Of a DNA stretch of 64,000 nucleotides, positions 25,864-35,097 are shown piece after piece. Made by a program: the position numbers and the translations under genes. The DNA lies in assembly GCF_018130545.1 (NCBI RefSeq), contig NZ_JAFCKF010000002.1:496001-560000 (forward strand). The letters are read 5' to 3'. The stretch's first letter is position 1; each line of letters begins with the position of its first letter. The notes beneath the pieces are model-generated. The model searched no databases and was not told where the DNA came from. It saw nothing but the letters and a program-made list of their open reading frames with translations. Origin of the DNA: Bradyrhizobium tropiciagri (GTDB taxonomy: Bacteria > Pseudomonadota > Alphaproteobacteria > Rhizobiales > Xanthobacteraceae).

Positions 25864-27845
25864 TCGGTCTTCGGTTCCACGTAGCGCGGGAACACGCCGA
25901 CCGGCGCCGGCAGCGCCGTGCCCGGCTTGATCCGCTCCGCGATCGCCGTGAAGCCGCGCGCATCCGCCGGGATGCCGAGGCTGTCGAGCATCTTCGCGCA
26001 GGACTCCGGCATCACGGCCTGCGCCATGATCGCGATCTGGCGCACGACTTCGGCGGTAACGTAGAGCACCGTCTTCTGGCGAGCCGGATCGGTCTTGGCC
26101 AGCGCCCACGGCGCCTCGCCGGCAAAATAGCGATTGGCCTCGGCGACCACGGCCCAGACCGTATTGAGCCATTGATGGATCTGCTGCGTGGCCATCGCGG
26201 TCCGCGACGTCTCCAGCATGGCGTCGGCCTGCGCCAGGATCGCCTTGTCGTTGTCGCTGAATTCGCCGGGCTCCGGCAGCACGCCGCCGAGCTGCTTGGC
26301 GATCATCGACAGCGAGCGCTGCGCCAGGTTGCCGAAATCATTGGCAAGATCGGCATTGATACGCGCGACGATGGCTTCGTGGTTGTAGTTGCCGTCCTGG
26401 CCGAACGGCACCTCGCGCAGGAAGAAGTAGCGCACCTGGTCGACGCCGTACTGGTTGGCCAGATTGAAGGGATCGACCACATTGCCGACCGACTTCGACA
26501 TCTTCTCGCCCCTGTTGAACAGGAAGCCGTGCGCATAGACCCGCCTCTGCAACGGGATGCCGGCCGACATCAGGAAGGCCGGCCAGTACACCGCGTGGAA
26601 TCGGATGATGTCCTTGCCGATGATGTGCACGTCGGCCGGCCAGTAGCGCCAATGCTTGTCGCTCTCGTCGGGATAGCCGACGCCGGTGATGTAGTTGGTC
26701 AGCGCGTCGACCCAGACATACATCACATGCTCGGGGTCGTTGGGAACCTTGACGCCCCAGTCGAAGGTAGTACGTGAGATCGAGAGATCCTTCAGCCCGC
26801 CGCGCACGAAGCTCATCACCTCGTTGCGGCGCGAGTCCGGGCCGATGAAATCGGGCTGGCTCTCATAGAGCTGCAACAGCCTGTCCTGGTAGGCCGAGAG
26901 CTTGAAGAAATAGCTCTTCTCCTCGACCCATTCGACCGGCGTGCCCTGCGGGCCGCGACGGACATTGTCCTCGCCGACCGTGGTCTCATCCTCGGCGTAA
27001 TAGGCCTCGTCGCGCACCGAGTACCAGCCGGCATAGGCGTCGATGTAGATATCGCCATTGTCCTGCATGCGGCGCCAGATTTCCTGTACCGACTTGTGGT
27101 GAGCAGGTTCAGATGTGCGGATGAAGCGGTCGAACGAGACATTGAGCCGCTCGTCCATCTCCTTGAATCGCGCGGCGTTGCGGGTCGCGAGATCGTGCGG
27201 CGTCATCCCCTCGCCCTGCGCGGTCTGGATCATCTTCTGGCCGTGCTCGTCGGTGCCGGTCAGGAAGAACACATCCTTGCCGTCGAGCCGCTGGAAGCGC
27301 GCCAGCGCATCGGTCGCGATCGCCTCATAGGCGTGACCGATATGCGGCTGGCCGTTCGGATAGGCGATCGCGGTCGTGATGTAGTAGGCGTTGCCGCGAT
27401 CTGCGGGGAGAGCCGAAGCGGATGCGGAAGCCGCCGAGGCGGGCTTTGCGGCCTTGGGCGGCTTCGGCGCGCGAACCGCTGCCGGTCTCGGCGCCTTCTC
27501 GGCAGCCGGAGCCTTCGGCGGAGCGGGCTTCTTCGCAACCGGTGCGACGGTCGCTGCGGCTGCCTGCTTCGGCGCGGCCTTGGTGGCCTTGGCGGCAGCT
27601 TTCTTGACCGTCTTCTTGGCCGTCTTTTTCGCAGCCTTCTTCACGGTCTTTTTGGCAGCCTTCTTCGCTGCCGACTTCTTGACTCCCGTCTTGGCCTTGG
27701 CGGCCTTCTTCGCCGTCTTGGTGACGCGCCCACCCTTCTTGGCCGCGCGTGACTTCGCCGCGGTTTTCCGGGTCGCGCGAGCGGGCGATGCCTTCTTCGT
27801 CTTCTTGGACTTCTTCGACGATTTCTTCTTAGCGGGCGCCACCAC
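25860..27845 (-). CDS. metG: Methionyl-tRNA synthetase with Lys/Ala-rich histone-H1-like N-terminal extension
   Basis: 661 residues from GTG 27845, with AAAGGA a few bases upstream. No start nearer the core is available, so the extension appears to be translated. Residues 1 to ~150 are almost only Lys, Ala, Pro, Thr and Arg, with repeats such as AAKKTVKK, like histone H1 tails. The enzyme proper begins near residue 153 ([18 protein letters not shown]). HIGH is at 168-171, KMSKS at 448-452. No zinc-knuckle Cys set is obvious, consistent with the short CP form. It is preceded by holB with an 84-bp gap and followed by tatD. Confidence 0.95.
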   Translation of the reverse strand: MVAPAKKKSSKKSKKTKKASPARATRKTAAKSRAAKKGGRVTKTAKKAAKAKTGVKKSAAKKAAKKTVKKAAKKTAKKTVKKAAAKATKAAPKQAAAATVAPVAKKPAPPKAPAAEKAPRPAAVRAPKPPKAAKPASAASASASALPADRGNAYYITTAIAYPNGQPHIGHAYEAIATDALARFQRLDGKDVFFLTGTDEHGQKMIQTAQGEGMTPHDLATRNAARFKEMDERLNVSFDRFIRTSEPAHHKSVQEIWRRMQDNGDIYIDAYAGWYSVRDEAYYAEDETTVGEDNVRRGPQGTPVEWVEEKSYFFKLSAYQDRLLQLYESQPDFIGPDSRRNEVMSFVRGGLKDLSISRTTFDWGVKVPNDPEHVMYVWVDALTNYITGVGYPDESDKHWRYWPADVHIIGKDIIRFHAVYWPAFLMSAGIPLQRRVYAHGFLFNRGEKMSKSVGNVVDPFNLANQYGVDQVRYFFLREVPFGQDGNYNHEAIVARINADLANDFGNLAQRSLSMIAKQLGGVLPEPGEFSDNDKAILAQADAMLETSRTAMATQQIHQWLNTVWAVVAEANRYFAGEAPWALAKTDPARQKTVLYVTAEVVRQIAIMAQAVMPESCAKMLDSLGIPADARGFTAIAERIKPGTALPAPVGVFPRYVEPKTE

Positions 27846-27929
27846 GGAATCCTTTGCAGATCGAAACGAGATTGTCGGGAGTGTCGTCAGACAGATGTTT
27901 TCAGACCGACGTGTTGTGAGACGATGTGT

Positions 27930-28970
27930 CTATCGGGTCGCGTCCGCGAGCATCGAAAACACCGAGAAAACCAGCGGCTTGCGCTCCAGATTGTAGGCTT
28001 CGGTATCGCGCGCGGCGCGGACGATCTTTTCCCATACCTCCGCCAGCCGTGCAAGGCGCGGCAGATTGGCATTGACGTCGCCGGTGCGCATGCGCTCGCT
28101 CATCCAGCGGTCGATGCTGTCGATGAAGGCGGCGAGCGCGACGCGGTCGCTGGTGCCGAGCGCGTCGCCCAGCGCGTGCAGCTCGCGCGGATCGACGCTC
28201 GGCAACGTCGCCAGCAGCGCGGCCGTGCGCTGCTGCAGCTTCAACGCGTCGCCGCCGAGCAGCGAGAGTGCCCGCCCGACGCTGCCCTCTGAGGCTGCCG
28301 CGGCTTCCAGCAGCGCGGGATCCTCAGCGTCGATATCGGCTGCGGCAGCGGCTGCGCGCACGACATCATCGGTCTCCAGTGGTCGCAGCAGCAATTTGCG
28401 GCAGCGGGACAGGATGGTCGGCAGCACCCGCGACGGTGCGTGACTGACCAGCAGGAACAGCGACTGCTGCGGCGGCTCCTCGAGGATTTTCAACAGCGCA
28501 TTCGCAGCGTTGGGATTGAGCTCATCGACGGTGTCGACGATGCAGACGCGCCAGCCGTCGACCGCGGCGGTCGAGCCGAAGAACGAGATCGTCTCCCGCG
28601 TCTCGTCGACCGTGATCACGGTGCGCATCACGCCGCGGTCGTTGAGGCCGCGCTCCAGCACCAGGAGCCCGCCATGGGCGCCCGCCGTGATCTGCCGCGC
28701 CACCGGATCTGTGGGATCGACCCGCAGCGTCGGCGCCGCTTGGACCTGGGACGATTTCGGATTGCGGAACGCCAGCGCGAAGCGCGCCATGCGGTAGGCC
28801 AGCGTCGCCTTGCCGATGCCCTGCGCGCCGCCGATCAGCCAGGCGTGCGGAATCCGCCCGCTGCGATAGGCATCGAGCAAGGTGCTCTCCGCCTCGCGGT
28901 GCCCGAACAGATCGGACGTTTCGCGCGGATGGCGAGCCGGGCTCTCCTGTTCGACCTTGCGCGCGCTCAT
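27930..28970 (-). CDS. holB: DNA polymerase III delta-prime subunit
   Basis: 346 residues from ATG 28970, overlapping the tmk stop by 4 nt. AAA+ clamp-loader fold: SDLFGHREAESTLLDAYRSG, Walker-A-like GGAQGIGKATLAYRMARF (near residue 45), VDELNPNAANALLKILEEPP (~155-175), HAPSRVLPTILSRCRKL with the SRC motif (sensor 1/arginine finger region, ~190). With tau and delta it loads the beta clamp on primed DNA. Confidence 0.93.
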   Translation of the reverse strand: MSARKVEQESPARHPRETSDLFGHREAESTLLDAYRSGRIPHAWLIGGAQGIGKATLAYRMARFALAFRNPKSSQVQAAPTLRVDPTDPVARQITAGAHGGLLVLERGLNDRGVMRTVITVDETRETISFFGSTAAVDGWRVCIVDTVDELNPNAANALLKILEEPPQQSLFLLVSHAPSRVLPTILSRCRKLLLRPLETDDVVRAAAAAADIDAEDPALLEAAAASEGSVGRALSLLGGDALKLQQRTAALLATLPSVDPRELHALGDALGTSDRVALAAFIDSIDRWMSERMRTGDVNANLPRLARLAEVWEKIVRAARDTEAYNLERKPLVFSVFSMLADATR

Positions 28971-29653
28971 GCCGGACTGTCCGCCGTGAGTGTTGCACGC
29001 AGATGCTCGCGCAGCGCGGCCCATATGCTGGCCGTGACCGTGTCCGGATCGGGGGTGGCGTCGATCAGGATGCAGCGCTCCGGGTCTTCGGCCGCGATCC
29101 GGCGGTACGCGTCGCGCAAATCCTGATGGAACTTGATGCCCTCGGCCTCGAAGCGATCGGCGGTCGCGTTGCCGCGGCGCGCGGCGGCGCGTTGCAAACC
29201 AATCTCGACCGGCACGTCGAGGATGAAGGTCAGATCGGGCTTGAGATCGCCGATGGTGACGCGCTGCATGGCATTGACGAGGCCGGCCGACACCTGCCCG
29301 AGCTGGCCCTGATAGGCGCGGGTGGAATCGAAGAAGCGATCGCACAGCACCCAGATGCCCTGGTTCAGCGCCGGCAGGATCACGGTGCGGACATGGTCGT
29401 CGCGCGCGGCGGCGAACAGCAGCGTCTCGGCCTCGGGCCCCAGCAGCTTGCCCATCCCTGACAGCACGAGGTGACGGATGATCTCCGCGCCGGGCGAGCC
29501 GCCGGGCTCGCGGGTCACGATCGCGCGCAGCTTGGCGGTATCGAGCCGCTCGGCGAGCTTGCGGATCTGGGTCGATTTCCCGGACCCCTCGCCGCCCTCA
29601 AAGGTGATGAAGCGACCGCGCAAGCTCGGCCGTTGGAGTGCTGCTTCCGCCAT
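28967..29653 (-). CDS. tmk: Thymidylate kinase
   Basis: 228 residues from ATG 29653, one base after the dac stop. P-loop FEGGEGSGKSTQIRKLAERL (near residue 18), TREPGGSPGAEIIRHLVLSG (DR-E-P-G substrate loop), CDRFFDSTRAYQG (DR-F motif) and a LID region rich in Arg (LQRAAARRG). It phosphorylates dTMP to dTDP. It sits in the dac-tmk-holB order common in alphaproteobacteria. Confidence 0.96.
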   Translation of the reverse strand: MAEAALQRPSLRGRFITFEGGEGSGKSTQIRKLAERLDTAKLRAIVTREPGGSPGAEIIRHLVLSGMGKLLGPEAETLLFAAARDDHVRTVILPALNQGIWVLCDRFFDSTRAYQGQLGQVSAGLVNAMQRVTIGDLKPDLTFILDVPVEIGLQRAAARRGNATADRFEAEGIKFHQDLRDAYRRIAAEDPERCILIDATPDPDTVTASIWAALREHLRATLTADSPA

Positions 29654-29654
29654 G

Positions 29655-30914
29655 TCAGAGCTTCTCGACGCCTGCGCGGAACATTCCGATCACCAGCTCC
29701 TGGGCACCGTCCAGCGCACGGCGCATCGTCGATCCGGTGCCGACTGCGTCCGCAGCGTAGACCGGCGTCTCCACCGCGACATTGGCGCCGCGCCAGACGC
29801 GCACCACGCCGATCTTCTGGCCGGCCGTGATCGGCGCCTTGACCGGGCCATTATAGATGACGCGCGCGAGCAGCTTGTCGTTGCCGTTCTTCGACACCAT
29901 CACCTTGATCGGATCGGGGCTCACGAGCTTGACCGAGCGGCTCTCGCCGCCGAACACCCGGGCGTAGCCGACCGGCTGATTGGCCGCGATCAGGACCCGG
30001 GTCTCGAAGCTGCGGAACCCCCATTCCAGCATCTTCTTGGCTTCGGTGGCGCGATCTTCGGAATCCTCGAGGCCGTTGACCACCACGATCAGCCGCGTGT
30101 CGTTCTGCACCGCCGAGCCGACCATGCCGTAGCCGCCCTCCTTGGTGTAGCCGGTCTTCAACCCGTCGGCGCCCGGCAAGGCATTCAGCAGCGGATTGCG
30201 GTTCTGCTGGCGGATCTTGTTCCAGGTGAATTCCTTCTCGCCGAACAGCTTGTACCGTTCCGGGTAGGTCAGGATGATGTGCCGCGCCAGCACCGCGAGT
30301 TCCCGCACCGTCATCTTGTTGGCGGGATCGGGCAGCCCGTTGGAATTGCCGAACGTCGACTTGGTCATGCCGAGCTCGCGGGCGCGCTTGGTCATGAAGT
30401 CGGTCGCGAACGTATGCTCGTTGCCGGCAATGCCTTCGGCGAGCGCGATGCAGGCATCGTTGCCGCTCGGGATGATCGCGCCATGCAGGAGGTCGTCGAC
30501 CGAGACCTTGCTGTTGATCGCCGCGAACATCGTCGAGGTGCCGGATGGCGCGCCGCCCCGCCGCCAGGCGTTCTCGCTGATCCGGTACTCGTCCGTCAGC
30601 TTGATGTCGCCCTTCTTGATGGCGTCGAACACCACCTCGGCGGTCATCAGCTTCATCATGCTGGACGGCGCCCGCAGCTCGTCGGCGTTCTTCTCGAACA
30701 GCACGCTGCCCGAGGAAGCCTCGACCAGGATCGCGGTCGGCGCATCGCCGTCGAACCCGCCCTCTTCCTTCTTGGCGCCCTGGACGCTGTTGTTGGCGGC
30801 GTAGACCACGCCGCCGCAGCCGATCGCCAGCGCGACCGCAGCCGCGACCAGGCCGCGCCAGTACCGCCCGGCGCGAGCTGATAACGTGCGGGGAACTGCG
30901 GTTGGGGCTGGCAT
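29655..30914 (-). CDS. D-alanyl-D-alanine carboxypeptidase (PBP5/6 family)
   Basis: 419 residues from ATG 30914. An upstream in-frame ATG at 30965 adds 17 residues. Membrane/signal segment at about residues 22-40 (GLVAAAVALAIGCGGVVYA). Catalytic motifs: SSMMK (SxxK, near residue 85), SGN in IIPSGNDACIA (~150) and KTGY in GADGLKTGYTKEGG (~255). A PBP5 C-terminal beta domain follows. It trims the stem pentapeptide of peptidoglycan. It heads the operon dac-tmk-holB-metG-tatD-MBL. Confidence 0.94.
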   Translation of the reverse strand: MPAPTAVPRTLSARAGRYWRGLVAAAVALAIGCGGVVYAANNSVQGAKKEEGGFDGDAPTAILVEASSGSVLFEKNADELRAPSSMMKLMTAEVVFDAIKKGDIKLTDEYRISENAWRRGGAPSGTSTMFAAINSKVSVDDLLHGAIIPSGNDACIALAEGIAGNEHTFATDFMTKRARELGMTKSTFGNSNGLPDPANKMTVRELAVLARHIILTYPERYKLFGEKEFTWNKIRQQNRNPLLNALPGADGLKTGYTKEGGYGMVGSAVQNDTRLIVVVNGLEDSEDRATEAKKMLEWGFRSFETRVLIAANQPVGYARVFGGESRSVKLVSPDPIKVMVSKNGNDKLLARVIYNGPVKAPITAGQKIGVVRVWRGANVAVETPVYAADAVGTGSTMRRALDGAQELVIGMFRAGVEKL

Positions 30915-31076
30915 CGGCGATGTCCTGAAAGACTGCGTTCTAACAGCTGGAAGTACCGCAAACAACTGAGGTTTCAGCGCTTGTGCACGACCGGCTGGAT
31001 TGCCGGCGGCAATGAACGTCCGTATCTTCGGAACCAGCTAGCGACAGCAGAACCGGCAAACAAGGCGGAAACGCGA

Positions 31077-32012
31077 ATGTCATCCTCCCGCACCATTTCC
31101 GCCAACGGCATCGACATGTTCGTGCGCGAGGTAGGCGAAGGCCCCTTGGTCGTGCTCTGTCACGGCTGGCCGGAACTGTCCTATTCGTGGCGGCACCAGA
31201 TCGCAGCGCTCGCCGCGGCAGGCTTTCGGGTCGCGGCCCCCGACATGCGCGGCTTCGGCCGGACCGGCGCACCGGCTGACGTCGGCGCCTACACGATCTT
31301 CGACACCGTCGGCGACATGGTCGCACTTGTCGCTGCACTCGGCGAGAAGCAGGCTGTCATCGTCGGCCACGATTGGGGCGCGCCCGTCGCCTGGCACGCG
31401 GCTTTGTTCCGTCCTGATGTCTTCACCAAAGTTGCCGGCCTTAGCGTGCCCCCGCCGTTCCGCGGCCGCGGCCGTCCGCTGGAAACCCTGCGCGAAAGCG
31501 GCATCACCAATTTCTATTGGCAGTACTTCCAGCCGCCAGGCGTGGCCGAGGCCGAGTTCGAGCGCGACATCGCCCACACCATGCGGTTGGTGCTCGGGCG
31601 CGGCGTCTCCGACCCGAGCTCGATGTTCGTCGACGAAGCCAAGGGCTTCCTCGGCAAGCTGCCGACCGGGATGCCGCTGCCGGCTTGGATCACCGAGGCC
31701 GACATCGCCGAATTCGCCGAGGGCTACCGGCAGTCCGGCTTCCGCGGCGGCCTGAACTGGTACCGCAATCTCGACCGCAACTGGGAGCTGACCGCGCCCT
31801 GGCAGGACGCGCAGATCCATCAGCCGTCGTTGTTCATCGCCGGCTCGAACGATTCGGTCATCACCGGGCTGATCGGCGCCAAGCGGGTCGCGGACATGGA
31901 GCGCGTGCTGCCGAACCTCAAGCAGAAGCTGATCATCGAGGGCGCCGGCCACTGGATCCAGCAGGAACGCCCCGACGAGGTCAACGCGGCGCTGATCGCG
32001 TTTCTGAAGTGA
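31077..32012 (+). CDS. Epoxide hydrolase-like alpha/beta hydrolase
   Basis: 311 residues from ATG 31077 (AAGGCGG upstream). Oxyanion motif HGWPE (near residue 29), nucleophile elbow VGHDWGAP (Asp near 105), the lid segment GGLNWYRN with a likely epoxide-protonating Tyr, and a C-terminal catalytic His in GAGHWIQQERP. These together point to an epoxide hydrolase rather than a dehalogenase or esterase. The natural substrate is unknown. It lies between rlpA and dac on the opposite strand, splitting two envelope genes. Confidence 0.87.
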   Translation: MSSSRTISANGIDMFVREVGEGPLVVLCHGWPELSYSWRHQIAALAAAGFRVAAPDMRGFGRTGAPADVGAYTIFDTVGDMVALVAALGEKQAVIVGHDWGAPVAWHAALFRPDVFTKVAGLSVPPPFRGRGRPLETLRESGITNFYWQYFQPPGVAEAEFERDIAHTMRLVLGRGVSDPSSMFVDEAKGFLGKLPTGMPLPAWITEADIAEFAEGYRQSGFRGGLNWYRNLDRNWELTAPWQDAQIHQPSLFIAGSNDSVITGLIGAKRVADMERVLPNLKQKLIIEGAGHWIQQERPDEVNAALIAFLK

Positions 32013-32030
32013 TCAGAGGAAGTATTTGAT

Positions 32031-32936
32031 TCAGTAGAGCCCGCGCCCGCTCAGCACTTCGGCGGGGCCACGCGCGTCGATCGGCACATAGGCGGCTGCC
32101 GGGCTCGGGGTTGCCGCATAGCGCGGGTCGCCTTCGTAGGAGACTTCGCGCTGATTGTTCGCGACGCGGCGGTGCGACCGGCTCGAGGCCGACATTTCGG
32201 ACGTCGCGTTGGCCGAAGCGTAGTCGGCCTGGGTGTTGCCGAGGCTGTACGGCCGCCCTTCGGGCAGCGGGACATCGCCGCGGACCCGGCCCGACGAGGA
32301 CGACATTTCGGGCAAGAATGGACGTGCCGAGGCGACACGGACCATCGACGGTGACGGCGCCGGCGTGCCGGTGCGCAACGTCGCCATCAGCTGGCGGTCG
32401 TCGGAGCCTTCGAGTGGGGCCCGGCCGACATATTCGACGCGGACGCGGGCGACGCCATTGCCTTTGAAATCAAGCAGTTCGGCGGCTTTGTTCGAGACGT
32501 CGATGAGGCGATTGCCGTGATACGGGCCGCGGTCATTGACGCGGACGATCAGCGACCGGCCGTTGCTGAGATTGGTGACCCGCGCGTAGCTCGGCATCGG
32601 CAATGTCGGATGGGCGGCCGTGAGCGAGCCCATGTCGAACACCTCGCCATTGGCGGTCAGGCGGCCGTGGAAATCATCGCCGTACCAGGACGCCATGCCC
32701 TCGGCGCGGTAGTTCTCGTTTTCCTCCGGCACATAGGTGCGGCCGGCCACGACATAGGGCTTGCCGACGCGATAGGTGCCGCCGCCCTTCGGCACGGGAT
32801 CGCCCAGCGCCACGACCCGCGGGCTCGACGACACGCCGTATTTGGGATCGACCCGGCTGGCGAGGTTTGTGTTGGCGCAATTGGCGAGGACGAGGCACGT
32901 CGCCACCGCAGCGGCGCTGCGCGCCGTCCGGATCAT
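32031..32936 (-). CDS. rlpA: RlpA-like septal ring lytic transglycosylase, lipoprotein
   Basis: 301 residues from ATG 32936. TTG 32969 and ATG 32960 are also in frame. The 32936 start gives a textbook lipoprotein signal with lipobox LANC at residue ~21. The double-psi beta barrel spans about residues 85-185: GMASWYGDDFHGRLTANGE, TAAHPTLPMPSYARVTNL, VNDRGPYHGNRLIDVSNKAA, with the catalytic Asp in VNDRGP. The C-terminal third is Ser/Arg/Pro-rich and shows no SPOR domain. RlpA cleaves naked glycan strands at the septum. It is convergent with the epoxide hydrolase. Confidence 0.92.
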   Translation of the reverse strand: MIRTARSAAAVATCLVLANCANTNLASRVDPKYGVSSSPRVVALGDPVPKGGGTYRVGKPYVVAGRTYVPEENENYRAEGMASWYGDDFHGRLTANGEVFDMGSLTAAHPTLPMPSYARVTNLSNGRSLIVRVNDRGPYHGNRLIDVSNKAAELLDFKGNGVARVRVEYVGRAPLEGSDDRQLMATLRTGTPAPSPSMVRVASARPFLPEMSSSSGRVRGDVPLPEGRPYSLGNTQADYASANATSEMSASSRSHRRVANNQREVSYEGDPRYAATPSPAAAYVPIDARGPAEVLSGRGLY

Positions 32937-33311
32937 CGAATCTGGCCGTCTAGTCCCCATCTGCCCCAAGTACCATTCTGCCGGCCCCGCACCTACTTCG
33001 AAGCGCTGGGAACGATTCTGTCACTGTGCGGCCCACCTCCGCACCGGATGGTGAAGATATCGCAACCGGAACACGGCGGAAATGGGGAGAGCCGTCCGGC
33101 GGTGGCGTCTTGGTGAATGGTCTGTTGCGCCTCCTCCGTCGTTCTACGGACCGCATTCCCTGCAAAACGCCCTCGCCTGTCCCGCGATCAGACACACTGT
33201 TGCAGCAAATCATCAGTCGGGGGGCATCTTGGATTCCAACAATTGAATCTTTTTGACTGTGCAAGGCTGCAATCGTTTTCTCCTCCGCGTGGGGCGCAAA
33301 GGAAGTTTGCG
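32937..33311. other. Intergenic region, no gene recognised
   Basis: 375 bp between rlpA and the first small membrane peptide. Short open frames exist but none has a good ribosome site or recognisable product. It should hold the divergent promoters. Confidence 0.4.
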
Positions 33312-33401
33312 ATGATCGAGACGGTTACAGCGGTGATGGGCCTGGTGAGTGCGGCGATCTTCTTGGCGCATGCCGTGGAAGGCTATCGGTACCGGGCCTG
33401 A
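33312..33401 (+). CDS. Small membrane peptide, 29 residues
   Basis: ATG 33312 with AAAGGA about 8 nt upstream. The peptide is a single hydrophobic helix (VMGLVSAAIFLAHAVEGYR) followed by a short basic tail. There is no recognised family. It is supported only by the ribosome site, the helix-like composition and a similar peptide 100 bp downstream. Confidence 0.5.
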   Translation: MIETVTAVMGLVSAAIFLAHAVEGYRYRA

Positions 33402-33502
33402 CGGTCCGTTGAAAGGCGGAAGGACGCGTCACCTCTTTCCAGGAGTGAAGTTCGGAAAGCTTTAATCAATTCGGATGAGCATCGGTTGAAAGCAGGTGTA
33501 TC

Positions 33503-33601
33503 ATGCGTAATCACGATTTGGTCTCCGACGGGTTCCTAACCCTGACCGCAGCAAGCCTCGTGCTGCTGTGCTCCAGCCTGCTGGCGTTCGCATTCGGCTG
33601 A
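33503..33601 (+). CDS. Small membrane peptide, 32 residues
   Basis: ATG 33503 preceded by AGCAGG. It has a short polar N terminus (MRNHDLVSDG) and then one hydrophobic helix (LTLTAASLVLLCSSLLAFAF). No family is recognised. A 7-bp hairpin about 50 bp after the stop fits a short transcript of its own. Confidence 0.5.
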   Translation: MRNHDLVSDGFLTLTAASLVLLCSSLLAFAFG

Positions 33602-33653
33602 ACGCGCGATGCTCTGGGCGCGATCCGCGCTCGCGCGACGACAGGCATCCCTC

Positions 33654-33670
33654 GCCGACCGGTGGTCGGC
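33654..33670 (+). terminator. Hairpin after the small membrane peptides
   Basis: GCCGACC-GGT-GGTCGGC, a perfect 7-bp stem with a 3-nt loop and no T-run. It could end the transcript of the two small peptides. The rest of the gap to the Nudix gene (33671-33823) shows nothing else. Confidence 0.35.
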
Positions 33671-33823
33671 GCCAATCCCGAAATCCCCATAATACCGGTC
33701 CGGCATAAGCCCGGCGATCTGCGACCTGTCTTGCCCGAGATCGCGTCGGCATGGCGGATGCGCTGTCTTCTCCCGGCCTCACGCATCGTGCACGCTGCAC
33801 GTTCGCAGGGAGACGACTGACGG

Positions 33824-34249
33824 ATGACCGGCCCGGTAAGAGAGGGAACGTCCGCGCTCCTCATCAGCACGGATGGCCGGCTGCTCCTGCAGCGGCGTGA
33901 CGACCTCCCCCACGTTTCCGACCGCGGAAAGATCAGCCTGTTTGGTGGCCGGCGCGAAGGTGCCGAGAGCTTCCTGGAATGCGTCGTTCGCGAGATCCAC
34001 GAGGAGATTGGCTACTATCTGCCGCCTGAGCGGTTCGAGCTGATCGGCCGGTATTCCGGACCGGATCATGTAACCCCAGGCGGTACCTTGCACGGCGAGG
34101 TGTTCCTCGCCCGCGACGTGCCTGTCGACCAGCTGACCGTGACCGAAGGCCGCCTCGAGATCGTCGCCATCGACGACCTCGAACGGATCAGCGGCTTGCT
34201 CGCGCGCCCTGCGGAGTATGCGCTGGCGATCTTCCTGAATCGCACGTGA
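33824..34249 (+). CDS. Nudix hydrolase
   Basis: 141 residues from ATG 33824. A perfect Nudix box, GX5EX7REUXEEXGU, reads GRREGAESFLECVVREIHEE then IG (near residues 42-63). The RRDDLPHVSDRGKISLFGG segment before it and GGTLHGEVFLARD after it fit a nucleoside-diphosphate-derivative hydrolase, but the substrate is open. Its TGA directly abuts the stop codon of the convergent phosphatase gene, with no base between. Confidence 0.92.
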   Translation: MTGPVREGTSALLISTDGRLLLQRRDDLPHVSDRGKISLFGGRREGAESFLECVVREIHEEIGYYLPPERFELIGRYSGPDHVTPGGTLHGEVFLARDVPVDQLTVTEGRLEIVAIDDLERISGLLARPAEYALAIFLNRT

Positions 34250-34681
34250 TCATCCGAGGGACGACACCAACTCGCGGACGAGATCGTCGAGCATCGCCAG
34301 CGCGACCACGGGATGGGCAACATCGATATCGTCGACGTGCCAATACGTCACCCTGTCGGCGACTTCAGGGAACCGGCGCTCGATCAGCGGACGGTGCTCC
34401 GCCTCCTTGAGCGCGATCACGAGGTCGACACCGTCGAAATCGGCCAACGAACAGGGCTGCGGATAGCGCGTTGCGCCTTCCGGAACGATGCCCTCCGCGC
34501 GGAGGCGGTCATCGGCGAAGACTGACATTGGCCCGACATTGTCGGGCGAACCCCGTTCGGCCGCGCCCCTGGAGAATGCGCGCCACGGCAGGTTTTCGGT
34601 CATTGCAAGGTGGTTGAACAGCTCCTCTGCATATCGGCTTCGGTAGTAGTTGCCGGTGCAAAGGAAAAGGACACGCTTCAT
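34250..34681 (-). CDS. Low-molecular-weight protein tyrosine phosphatase-like protein
   Basis: 143 residues from ATG 34681. An upstream start adds 13 non-conserved residues. The N-terminal signature FLCTGNYYRSRYAEELF contains the CX5RS phosphatase loop with nucleophile Cys. The usual general-acid DP motif near the C terminus is not clear (VDDIDVAHPVVA is the best candidate), so activity may be altered. It could alternatively be arsenate-reductase-like. It is convergent with the Nudix gene. Confidence 0.8.
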   Translation of the reverse strand: MKRVLFLCTGNYYRSRYAEELFNHLAMTENLPWRAFSRGAAERGSPDNVGPMSVFADDRLRAEGIVPEGATRYPQPCSLADFDGVDLVIALKEAEHRPLIERRFPEVADRVTYWHVDDIDVAHPVVALAMLDDLVRELVSSLG

Positions 34682-34804
34682 GTTCAAATTCAGTCTGTTG
34701 GCTGCCGGTGAACCGAGCAAACGACCTATCCGACACCAGTGTTCTTGCCAAGTTCGCGTTGCGTTCGGCGCCGCCCTACGGTAAGGGCCTGATCAGATCG
34801 ATCC

Positions 34805-34894
34805 GGAAGGGTGGCCGAGTGGTTTAAGGCACCGGTCTTGAAAACCGGCGTGCCCGCAAGGGTACCGTGGGTTCGAATCCCACCCCTTCCGCCA
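34805..34894 (+). tRNA. tRNA-Ser (anticodon UGA)
   Basis: A 90-nt gene including encoded CCA. Acceptor stem GGAAGGG pairs with CCCTTCC, followed by discriminator G and CCA. The D arm holds GGCCGAGTGGTTTAAGGC. The anticodon stem CCGGT/ACCGG encloses CTTGAAA with anticodon TGA. There is a long class II variable arm, and the T loop reads GGTTCGAATCC. No integrase or attachment-site repeat is seen beside it. Confidence 0.96.
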
Positions 34895-35097
34895 GTCTCT
34901 GCGCACGACTCCTATGGGCGCAGAGCCGCTGCCAACGCGATCACCCAACATCAAATGGATGGCCGCACCAAACGGTAACGGGCTGCGCGCTGCTGTATCC
35001 GGCAACCTCTTTGGAAGCGCGTTCCGCGAAACGTGAACGTTGCGGTTGTTTCCAAACATTGCTTGGGCTTTCGCCGCGATGCTACGTCCGAGACGCA

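Noticed and set aside
25860-27845. Separate gene for the Lys/Ala-rich segment before MetRS
   Set aside because: There is no stop codon or new start between the segment and the catalytic core, so it is one frame.
34805-34894. tRNA-Ser as an integration site for a genomic island
   Set aside because: No integrase, no direct repeat of the tRNA 3' end within the window and no composition shift downstream.
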